A stretch of 5,508 bases of DNA, from assembly GCA_011065065.1 (NCBI GenBank), contig JAAKFL010000138.1, positions 1-5,508 of the forward strand, read 5' to 3'. This DNA comes from Chlamydiota bacterium. GTDB taxonomy: Bacteria > Chlamydiota > Chlamydiia > Chlamydiales > SLFE01. The notes beneath the pieces were generated by a model. It worked only from the letters and a program-made list of their open reading frames with translations. It was not told the DNA's origin and made no database searches. Position numbers and translations under genes: made by a program. Of the stretch, positions 1-5,155 are shown piece by piece (the first letter of the stretch is position 1; the number at the start of each line of letters is the position of its first letter).

Positions 1-431
1 TCAGGGAGCTTTCTCATAAAAAGAGAAATCAAAAGATTTCTTTTATCATCACTTTCACATTCTTCAATGAGTTGAAGATAAGTATTCAGATAGGAATAAC
101 AACCATCCCCTTCACAAAAAACTTTTAACAGATAGGTGGGATAACCATTCTTCGCTATTAGACACTTTGTTTCTACTCCATACGAATCATAATCATTTCG
201 AGTAAAATCATAAAAAGTCTTGGAGACTTCTCCCATCCGTGAAAATACTTTTGGGGTTAAATAACTTAAAATATTGACAGCAACATCAGGAATAGTGTCG
301 TTCCCAGGTCCAAATGCTGAATCTGCCAATTCCTGAACTCTCTCTTCGTCGGGATTCGTCCGTTGCCTTTTACTCCCTCCTTCTGTTGGAGACACCTCAT
401 CTAATCCTCTTTTTCCATTAATTTTATTCAT
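1..431 (-). CDS. F-box-like protein with N-terminal NLS-like cluster (partial)
   Basis: The reading frame is open from an ATG at 431-429 to the left edge: 143 codons, with the C-terminus missing. The start is supported by AAGGAG (445-440), 8 nt upstream. Residues about 45-75 fit the F-box pattern: Ile47-Pro48, then Ile54-Leu-Ser-Tyr-Leu58, Val62-Phe63 and Val69-Ser-Lys71. F-boxes bind Skp1 in eukaryotic SCF ubiquitin ligases; bacterial examples are known mainly as host-directed effectors of Legionella and amoeba-associated Chlamydiae. The N-terminus has Lys7-Arg8, 12 residues, then Lys21-Arg-Gln-Arg24, which is the layout of a bipartite nuclear localisation signal. No Sec signal peptide or membrane segment is visible, so any export would need a specialised secretion system. 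The visible part is richer in A+T than the sulfatase genes to the right. The substrate-recognition region lies outside the window. The frame is firm; the F-box call is by eye, and the host-effector role is inference. Confidence 0.75.
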   Translation of the reverse strand, partial: MNKINGKRGLDEVSPTEGGSKRQRTNPDEERVQELADSAFGPGNDTIPDVAVNILSYLTPKVFSRMGEVSKTFYDFTRNDYDSYGVETKCLIAKNGYPTYLLKVFCEGDGCYSYLNTYLQLIEECESDDKRNLLISLFMRKLP

Positions 432-438
432 TATATTT

Positions 439-465
439 TCTCCTTAATATGTTATATTAAGGAGA
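439..465. promoter_or_regulatory. Perfect 12-bp inverted repeat at the F-box gene start region
   Basis: The arm TCTCCTTAATAT (439-450) and its exact complement ATATTAAGGAGA (454-465) flank a 3-nt centre (GTT). All 12 pairs match. On the minus strand the dyad directly abuts the -10 box and covers both the predicted +1 and the Shine-Dalgarno AAGGAG. It could be a repressor operator. It could instead be an RNA hairpin hiding the Shine-Dalgarno, but only if transcription starts upstream of 465. Because the predicted start falls within the distal arm, the operator reading is favoured. Confidence 0.65.
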
Positions 466-493
466 TTGTAACAAACAAATAAATAAAAGTAAA
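465..493 (-). promoter_or_regulatory. Candidate sigma70 promoter of the F-box-like gene
   Basis: Reading the minus strand, a -35 box TTTACT (493-488, 4 of 6 to consensus) is followed after 17 nt by a -10 box TACAAT (470-465, 5 of 6). A run of nine T on that strand (505-497) lies just upstream of the -35 box and could act as an UP element. The predicted start is near 458-457, inside the dyad at 439-465, which leaves a leader of about 27 nt with AAGGAG before the ATG. Called by eye; no start site has been mapped. Confidence 0.55.
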
Positions 494-558
494 CTTAAAA
501 AAAAATTTATCAATAAATATAACTCAGATTTTTATAATTTTCATGAATAAAAAATAAT

Positions 559-587
559 TTGACAAAATCGTATTTTCTTGATAAGAT
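559..587 (+). promoter_or_regulatory. Sigma70 promoter of the ABC-F gene
   Basis: A perfect -35 box TTGACA (559-564), a 17-nt spacer and a -10 box TAAGAT (582-587) are preceded by TGA (579-581), giving the TGn of an extended -10. Predicted initiation near 594-595 yields a leader of about 75 nt before the ABC-F start, containing the short ORF and hairpin described separately. This is the best promoter match in the window. It diverges from the F-box promoter, with about 65 bp between the two -35 boxes. Confidence 0.7.
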
Positions 588-616
588 TAGTTTTTAATTC
601 AACAAGAAGGCGATAG

Positions 617-628
617 ATGAATAAATAA
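617..628 (+). CDS. Leader peptide Met-Asn-Lys upstream of the ABC-F gene
   Basis: ATG-AAT-AAA-TAA is preceded by AAGAAGG (604-610) at 6-nt spacing, a Shine-Dalgarno at least as good as that of the main gene. The mini-ORF lies about 22 nt after the predicted transcription start. Codons 2 to 4 fall within the left arm (621-633) of the hairpin that masks the ABC-F ribosome binding site. Very short leader ORFs in this position are known from drug-inducible resistance genes controlled by translational attenuation. Position and signals are seen directly; translation and a regulatory role are inferred, and a tiny ORF could arise by chance in AT-rich DNA. Confidence 0.45.
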   Translation: MNK

Positions 629-670
629 CCCTTAAAAAAATTATTTGCATTTAAACAAGGGGTTATTTAT
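621..670 (+). promoter_or_regulatory. Hairpin masking the ABC-F ribosome binding site (candidate attenuator)
   Basis: ATAAATAACCC (621-631) is exactly complementary to GGGTTATTTAT (660-670). In RNA the stem extends by U632-G659 and U633-A658, giving 13 pairs around a loop of 24 nt. The right arm contains most of the Shine-Dalgarno AAGGGG (657-662), its spacer and the first two bases of the ATG at 669, so the closed stem should block initiation. The left arm overlaps the leader ORF, so a ribosome initiating or stalled at 617 would cover it and release the start site. Seven T at 675-681 follow the stem by four bases; a premature terminator is therefore possible, but the stem has only three G-C pairs. 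Confidence 0.6.
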
Positions 671-2282
671 GTCGTTTTTTTCACAACAATTTATTAAATT
701 ACATTCTATTTCTAAAAGTTTTGGGCCAAAGACCGTCCTTACTGACCTGTCTTTGACCATTAGTCATGCTGATCGGATCGCGCTCATCGGTGAAAACGGA
801 TCGGGTAAAACGACTTTGGTGAGACTGGCAATAGGATTGGAAGATCCCGATTATGGCGAAGTCTCGATCTCGGATGATTGTACCATCGGATATCTCCCTC
901 AAGATTTGGAATATCGATCGGATGATATGTCTATCCAAGAGTATATTCTCGAATCTCAAGGAGATCTCAAGGAGATCTCCCTACGGTTAAGAGAACTGGA
1001 AGATTTGATGTCACAAGAATCAGGACTTTCAGAAGTTGCTGATGAATGGGATACCCTACATCAAAAATTCTTAGCCAAAGAGGGGTATACTCTTGCTGAA
1101 CGTTCAGAAGAATATTTGTCTGCTTTGGGACTTGGATCAATTAACCAGAAACGGTTTTTATCAAGTTTGAGCGGAGGAGAAAGAAGGCGAGTTGCCTTGG
1201 CCACATTGCTTTTACAACACCCTGATGTTTTAGTGCTTGATGAACCAACAAATCATTTAGATCGTTCCGCATTAGAGTGGTTAGAGAATTTTCTCGCTCA
1301 ATACCGTGGTGCAATGCTGATGATTTCTCATGACCGAGAGTTCTTGAATCGCACAGCTAATGGCATTTTCGAGCTCTCGAGGACGCTGAATTATTATCCC
1401 GGAGATTATGACAGCTATGTCGCTCAGAAAGAAAAGGAATTGCAGGATCAACTCGAACGATTCCAGAAGCAACAAGAGGAAATGGCTTCGCTGAAAAAAT
1501 TCCTCAAAGCTCAAACGTTTGCAGCCAAAAAGCCCACGCCTCCAAAGGATAACAATAAAATAGGTTATGAGCGGCACGGGGGAAAATTTGTCAGAGCCAA
1601 AAAGACCGTGATCAACCAAGCCAAAGGGAAGCTGGAAACATTGGAATCGGAGAAAATGGAGCATCCAATTCCCAAGGATTATACCGGGATTGTGTTTCAT
1701 CCTGTGAAATTAGAAAGTGCCACAGCTATGAAAATTAAAGGCGTTAAAGTCGAAATAGACGGAAAGGTTTTGATTAATTCACTAACAGAGAATTTATGCC
1801 CTGGAGATCGCGTGATTCTTCAAGGCCCCAATGGTTGTGGGAAAAGCTGCTTGCTACGGATGCTTGCATCTCAAAAATTTGACTCAGTGAGCTATTCGCC
1901 CCAAGTTCGCATAGGATATTTATCTCAAGAGCCTGAATTTTCTAATGAATCCATCTCGGTTATCGAATATTTGCAAAAACGGTTCTCCCTACCAGAACAC
2001 AAACTCAGGAGTCGACTGAACCAAATCGGTTTGATCGAAGGAAGATATATCGGACAGAAAATTGCCACCTTGAGCTTAGGCCAAAAGAGACGATTTCAGT
2101 TGTTGGAACTGATGTTGGATGAAGTGAACGTGCTGCTCTTGGATGAGCCCACCAATCATCTCGCTCCCCATGTGATTGATCAGTTGGAAGAAGCGTTGCT
2201 TAAGTTTTCAGGAGCGGTGATTGCAGCCACCCATGACCGGAGATTTGCCAACAGAGTGGGAACATCGAAGTGGGAATGGTAA
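669..2282 (+). CDS. ABC-F family ATPase (ribosome-associated, possible antibiotic resistance)
   Basis: This 537-residue protein has two ABC ATPase domains and no membrane segments, the layout of ABC-F factors. These bind the ribosomal E site and act on the peptidyl-transferase centre, either in translation control or in drug protection. Domain 1 has Walker A Gly41-Glu-Asn-Gly-Ser-Gly-Lys-Thr48, Q-loop Gln78, signature LSGGE (167-171), Walker B LVLDEP (188-193) and switch His221. A charged linker (about 245-345), predicted to be partly coiled coil, matches the domain that reaches toward P-site tRNA. Domain 2 has Walker A GPNGCGKS (386-393), signature LSLGQ (468-472), Walker B LLLDEP (489-494) and His522. 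Both Walker B glutamates are present. The usual second signature Gly is Leu here. The ATG at 669 follows AAGGGG (657-662); the in-frame TTG at 645 has no comparable site. It has its own promoter and attenuator-like leader and ends at the C-terminal Trp-Glu-Trp without a long tail. Drug protection is inferred from the leader; a housekeeping ABC-F is the alternative. Confidence 0.93.
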   Translation: MSFFSQQFIKLHSISKSFGPKTVLTDLSLTISHADRIALIGENGSGKTTLVRLAIGLEDPDYGEVSISDDCTIGYLPQDLEYRSDDMSIQEYILESQGDLKEISLRLRELEDLMSQESGLSEVADEWDTLHQKFLAKEGYTLAERSEEYLSALGLGSINQKRFLSSLSGGERRRVALATLLLQHPDVLVLDEPTNHLDRSALEWLENFLAQYRGAMLMISHDREFLNRTANGIFELSRTLNYYPGDYDSYVAQKEKELQDQLERFQKQQEEMASLKKFLKAQTFAAKKPTPPKDNNKIGYERHGGKFVRAKKTVINQAKGKLETLESEKMEHPIPKDYTGIVFHPVKLESATAMKIKGVKVEIDGKVLINSLTENLCPGDRVILQGPNGCGKSCLLRMLASQKFDSVSYSPQVRIGYLSQEPEFSNESISVIEYLQKRFSLPEHKLRSRLNQIGLIEGRYIGQKIATLSLGQKRRFQLLELMLDEVNVLLLDEPTNHLAPHVIDQLEEALLKFSGAVIAATHDRRFANRVGTSKWEW

Positions 2283-2308
2283 ACACAATTCATTTTTAGA
2301 TCTTTTTT

Positions 2309-2327
2309 CACCACAGAGGCACAGAGA
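2309..2327. repeat. CACCACAGAGGCACAGAGA intergenic element (single copy here)
   Basis: The spacer after the ABC-F stop contains CACCACAGAGGCACAGAGA, with internal near-repeats of the CACAGAG unit (2312-2318 and 2320-2326). I recall closely similar CCACAGAGGCACAGAG strings scattered between genes in several unrelated bacterial genomes, often with further CACAGAG units. Only one copy is present here, so its repeat status rests on recall, not on this window. Confidence 0.4.
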
Positions 2328-2355
2328 ATAGTCATCAGATTGTCTTAATTTCTAT

Positions 2356-2384
2356 TTGAATCTTCTCCAAAAATGCTGTATGAA
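2356..2384 (+). promoter_or_regulatory. Possible sulfatase promoter
   Basis: TTGAAT (2356-2361) and TATGAA (2379-2384) are separated by 17 nt, and each matches 4 of 6 consensus bases. A start near 2391 would give a leader of about 17 nt with AGGAG (2397-2401). No terminator is visible after the ABC-F gene, so readthrough from it is also possible. A 6-bp inverted repeat, AATGCT and AGCATT (2372-2377 and 2388-2393), overlaps the region. This is a weak call. Confidence 0.3.
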
Positions 2385-2407
2385 CAAAGCATTACCAGGA
2401 GTCGTCG

Positions 2408-3976
2408 ATGAAAACTTTTGTTTTTGCTGCCTTGATCGCCATGTGCTTTTCTCTCAATGCTGTCCAGCATGACATGGCTTACATCAAATGGGAAGATAAA
2501 CACCAAGATCTACTGAAATCCGATAACCAGAAGGTCAACGAAAAGCTTCGTGCTCTGGAGAAGCGTTTCGGGAAAAAACCGAATATCATCTACATCCTCG
2601 CCGATGATATCGGTTGGGGTGAACTTGGCTGTTATTTGGGAGGAAAAGTGAGGGGGACTCCGACTCCAGAACTCGATAATATGGCAGATGAAGGAATGAA
2701 ATTTCTTTCCTCGTATTCAGAACCTTCATGCACTCCATCACGAATTGCCATCATGACCGGACGTCATCCATTTAGAACCGGCGTCGACGGCGTCTATTGG
2801 CCAGGATCCGATGAAGGATTACCTACAGAAGAAGTGCTGATTCCACAACTCCTTTCAAAAGCGGGATATAAGACCGCCATGTGGGGAAAGTGGCACTTGG
2901 GGGAAGCGGAGAAGTTTGCACCAGAAAACCGTGGCTTTGACTACGCCTACTACACTGTCTACAACGGCGCTCCATTCGCCTGGGTCGATGTCGAGGGCCA
3001 TTATGAAAAAGAGACGGTTCCAGGCTCCGCATTTTTCTATGATTTTCCCGGAGAAAAGAAGTACGACGAACAATACGGAATTGCTCTCCAGGGAATCTAT
3101 CAGGCGAAAAAAGGACAAAAAAGAAAAGAAGTGGCTAAGCTGAGCGCAATCACAATGCAAAAAGTGGAAGACACATCTGCAAAAGAGATTATCCAGTATA
3201 TCAAAGACAACGCCAAATCAAAGCAACCCTTTTTCATCTATTGGGCTACACTGGCACAACAACTCGCCAGCTCTCCCAAAGACTACCGATTCGAAAAAAA
3301 TGTGGACTCACGAAACAACCAAGCAGCGGAGTTGGGTCAACATGATACCAACCTGAAGAAAATTCTCGACACTCTTCACGATCAAGGGATCGCAGAAAAC
3401 ACTTTGGTTGTCTGGATCAGTGATAATGGTCCCATGTACGCCTTCTGGCCAACATCTGGGTACACTTGGTTACGCGGCGGAAAAGGAGAAGTCTATGAAG
3501 GGGGAGTCCGTATTCCAGGTATGGCTTGGTGGCCTGGTATGATTGAAGAGGGACAAGATCCAATCGATCTGATCCAAATGACCGATCTCTTCACCACGGC
3601 GGCTCGTCTGGGCGGAGTGACCGACGACATCCCCAACGACCGCGTCATCGACGGCATTGACCAAACGGCATTTTTACTGATGGGAGATGGACATTCTCAT
3701 AGAAACTTCATCTTTCACTACAACGGCAATCACTTAGGGGCTGTGAGGATCAATGACATTAAGCTTATCATTAAGGGGACAGGAGGAAGCATTCCCGAAA
3801 TTGAAACATACAATATTAAGAGAGACCCCTGTGAAAGATTTGGAAAACTATACCCCTACCTTTGGATGGTTCAGCCCGCACAAGACCTGATCAAGGGGCA
3901 CCTCCAATTGATTCAAAAGTTTCCGAATCGAAAAAAGGAAAGCGACTCTCAATCAACGTTTGGGCCTCATGATTAA
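2408..3976 (+). CDS. Exported type I (formylglycine-dependent) sulfatase
   Basis: This 522-residue enzyme is predicted to remove sulfate esters from an unknown substrate, perhaps a sulfated polysaccharide. The ATG follows AGGAG (2397-2401) by 6 nt. Residues 1-18 form a short signal peptide, probably cut after Leu-Asn-Ala18, so it should act in the periplasm or outside. Sulfatase landmarks are Asp66-Asp67 (metal), Cys108-Thr-Pro-Ser-Arg112 (the modification site, where Cys becomes formylglycine), Gly-Lys161-Trp-His163-Leu-Gly, Ser-Asp339-Asn340-Gly-Pro (metal) and Arg-Gly-Gly-Lys359-Gly followed by Glu-Gly-Gly. Length is normal. The histidine usually found in an Ala-Pro-His motif after Pro-Phe-Phe-(Leu/Ile)-Tyr appears replaced: residues 274-286 read PFFIYWATLAQQL. 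The ATPase upstream shares the strand, but a 125-bp spacer makes an operon doubtful. The matching formylglycine-generating enzyme lies downstream, convergent. The family call is firm; substrate and activity are open. Confidence 0.93.
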   Translation: MKTFVFAALIAMCFSLNAVQHDMAYIKWEDKHQDLLKSDNQKVNEKLRALEKRFGKKPNIIYILADDIGWGELGCYLGGKVRGTPTPELDNMADEGMKFLSSYSEPSCTPSRIAIMTGRHPFRTGVDGVYWPGSDEGLPTEEVLIPQLLSKAGYKTAMWGKWHLGEAEKFAPENRGFDYAYYTVYNGAPFAWVDVEGHYEKETVPGSAFFYDFPGEKKYDEQYGIALQGIYQAKKGQKRKEVAKLSAITMQKVEDTSAKEIIQYIKDNAKSKQPFFIYWATLAQQLASSPKDYRFEKNVDSRNNQAAELGQHDTNLKKILDTLHDQGIAENTLVVWISDNGPMYAFWPTSGYTWLRGGKGEVYEGGVRIPGMAWWPGMIEEGQDPIDLIQMTDLFTTAARLGGVTDDIPNDRVIDGIDQTAFLLMGDGHSHRNFIFHYNGNHLGAVRINDIKLIIKGTGGSIPEIETYNIKRDPCERFGKLYPYLWMVQPAQDLIKGHLQLIQKFPNRKKESDSQSTFGPHD

Positions 3977-4032
3977 TAGGCAATGAATCCAAGAATTTTA
4001 AAATTCGCTTTGTTCCTGGACACAAGGGTCAT

Positions 4033-4057
4033 TGGTTTAATAACCACGTATTTTTTT
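4033..4057 (+). terminator. Weak candidate terminator after the sulfatase
   Basis: TGGTT (4033-4037) and AACCA (4042-4046) can form a 5-bp stem with a TAAT loop, followed after four bases by seven T (4051-4057). The short stem and the gap before the T run make it a poor intrinsic terminator. It does lie between the two convergent genes, where one is expected. The rest of the 88-bp spacer holds a 14-bp A/T-rich palindrome (3993-4006) and nothing else I recognise. Confidence 0.3.
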
Positions 4058-4064
4058 GCTATCT

Positions 4065-5063
4065 TTATTCTGAGGTTTTAACACAGCGAAATCCCGAATT
4101 GCACAAACTGGTATCGGGACTTGTCTTCATCCGCGCGCTCACGCGATATCCCGTACAGTAACTCGCATGACAAAGAAAAGAACCCCCACGCTGCACTCTT
4201 TTCGATACAGTGGGCTCTCTGGGGTCAAAACTGGTTGAAGGCCCCTGAGGATTCATGGTGACTTGATCGGTCGGCAATTGCTTGTAGTAGTCGTAACGGT
4301 AATTATCCTCACAACACTCCCATACATTGCCAGCAAGATCATGCAACCCGTACCCATTGGGAGGATAAGATTTTACAGCTGATGGACCTACCTCCTTTTC
4401 GCTTTTATGAGGGAATTTCCCCACCCAAATGTTGCAAGGAGGATCATCAAGATTGGGGTCTTCATCTCCCCAGACATACGTTTTCTCTTTTAAGCCCCCT
4501 CTTGCTGCAAATTCCCATTCCGCTTCTGTAGGCAGCCTTTTTCCCGCCCACTTCGCATAAGCTTTCGCGTCGTACCACGACACATGCACCACGGGGTAAT
4601 CATCTTTTCCTTCGATGGAACTCTTTGGCCCATCGGGATGACGCCAGTTGGCCCCTGCCACCCAATCCCACCAAACCGCCGCATTATGAAACGGAACAGG
4701 GTGAGACGGAGGACTAAAGACCAAGGAAGCGGGAATCAAAACTTCGGGAGGTGGCGGCTTTTCTCCCTGGGGCAATTGAGCCATGATTTCTTTCAAATCA
4801 GGGGCTTTTTCGGCAGTGGTTTGATAACCTGTCGCTACAACGAATTCTCGAAATTGTGCGTTCGTCACCGGCGTTTCATCCATCCAAAATCCTGTCACGA
4901 AAACCTTGTGAACTGGCCTTTCATCAAGACGACCCGCCTCCGCGGTATCGCCCATCAAGAACTCTCCACCCGGAATCCACTTCATACCTGGAGGAGCTGT
5001 TTCAGCAAATATCGTTGAAGTGAGACAAAGTGCGAACACAACAAATGGCTTGAGAAAAAACAT
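4065..5063 (-). CDS. Exported formylglycine-generating enzyme (SUMF1/FGE family)
   Basis: This 332-residue protein should oxidise the sulfatase cysteine to formylglycine, an oxygen- and copper-dependent reaction in characterised FGEs. The ATG (5063-5061) follows GGAGG (5073-5069) by 5 nt. Residues 1-20 form a signal peptide, likely cut after Ile-Phe-Ala20. Family landmarks are Met27-Lys-Trp-Ile-Pro-Gly-Gly with Met37-Gly-Asp, Pro65-Val-Thr-Asn-Ala-Gln-Phe, Val161-Ser-Trp-Tyr-Asp-Ala, Lys175-Arg-Leu-Pro-Thr-Glu-Ala-Glu-Trp and Gly245-Asn-Val-Trp-Glu. The C-terminal block has Arg-Gly-Gly-Ser-Phe-Leu-Cys298-His-Ala-Ser-Tyr-Cys303, and the end reads Asn-Ser-Gly-Phe-Arg-Cys327. Cys298 and Cys303 match the redox-active pair of true FGEs (Cys336 and Cys341 in human SUMF1), which separates this protein from the many SUMF1-fold relatives lacking both cysteines. 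It is convergent with the sulfatase, 88 bp away, which supports the pairing. Export is notable because several characterised bacterial FGEs act in the cytoplasm. Confidence 0.93.
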   Translation of the reverse strand: MFFLKPFVVFALCLTSTIFAETAPPGMKWIPGGEFLMGDTAEAGRLDERPVHKVFVTGFWMDETPVTNAQFREFVVATGYQTTAEKAPDLKEIMAQLPQGEKPPPPEVLIPASLVFSPPSHPVPFHNAAVWWDWVAGANWRHPDGPKSSIEGKDDYPVVHVSWYDAKAYAKWAGKRLPTEAEWEFAARGGLKEKTYVWGDEDPNLDDPPCNIWVGKFPHKSEKEVGPSAVKSYPPNGYGLHDLAGNVWECCEDNYRYDYYKQLPTDQVTMNPQGPSTSFDPREPTVSKRVQRGGSFLCHASYCTGYRVSARMKTSPDTSLCNSGFRCVKTSE

Positions 5064-5101
5064 TTAAGCCTCCAAATTTTAAGAGCAAAAATTACGTAAA
5101 A

Positions 5102-5130
5102 TTGCATACTAACATGTCTCATGTTAGAAT
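5102..5130 (+). promoter_or_regulatory. Candidate promoter of the C45-type hydrolase gene
   Basis: A -10 box TAGAAT (5125-5130, 5 of 6) lies 17 nt after TTGCAT (5102-5107, 3 of 6). The spacer is filled by the core of the dyad at 5103-5133. A start near 5137 would leave a leader of about 19 nt with AGAAGGA. The weak -35 box suggests dependence on an activator bound at the dyad, or a poor call. Confidence 0.4.
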
Positions 5131-5133
5131 GCA
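5103..5133. promoter_or_regulatory. 31-bp near-perfect dyad, candidate operator
   Basis: CTAACATG (5109-5116) and CATGTTAG (5120-5127) are exact complements around TCT. After one mismatched pair (5108 and 5128) the symmetry resumes with TGCAT (5103-5107) and ATGCA (5129-5133). It sits in the 92-bp divergent region between the formylglycine-generating enzyme and the hydrolase and overlaps the candidate hydrolase promoter. A dimeric regulator could bind here and control one or both genes. No T run follows, so it is not an obvious terminator. Confidence 0.6.
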
Positions 5134-5155
5134 TTTCTTTCATAGAAGGATTCAT

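Noticed and set aside
645..668. In-frame TTG start extending the ABC-F protein by eight residues
   Set aside because: There is no Shine-Dalgarno at proper spacing, and the extension covers the hairpin loop and the Shine-Dalgarno of the ATG at 669, which fits much better.
956..977. Perfect tandem 11-bp duplication TCAAGGAGATC
   Set aside because: It lies inside the ABC-F coding region with the frame and domain order intact. It is probably coincidence or an old compensated event.
1281..1700. 139-codon minus-strand frame inside the ABC-F gene
   Set aside because: It is an antisense shadow of the second half of domain 1 and the linker of a well-supported protein.
2372..2393. AATGCT/AGCATT hairpin before the sulfatase
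   Set aside because: Six pairs with a 10-nt loop is weak, with no T run; it does not cover the Shine-Dalgarno.
2408..2461. Sulfatase as a lipoprotein anchored at Cys13
   Set aside because: The residues before Cys13 (Ile-Ala-Met) do not form a good lipobox, and a signal peptidase I site after Ala18 is more plausible.
3993..4006. Palindrome GAATTTTAAAATTC after the sulfatase
   Set aside because: It has almost only A-T pairs, no loop and no T run directly after it, so it supports neither a terminator nor an operator call.
4584..5018. 144-codon open frame on the plus strand, antisense to the FGE gene
   Set aside because: The opposite frame encodes a complete, recognisable FGE with its catalytic cysteines; the antisense product shows no family features.
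5129..5155. In-frame upstream ATG for the C45-type hydrolase
   Set aside because: It has no ribosome binding site and overlaps the candidate -10 box and dyad. AGAAGGA sits 5 nt before the ATG at 5156.
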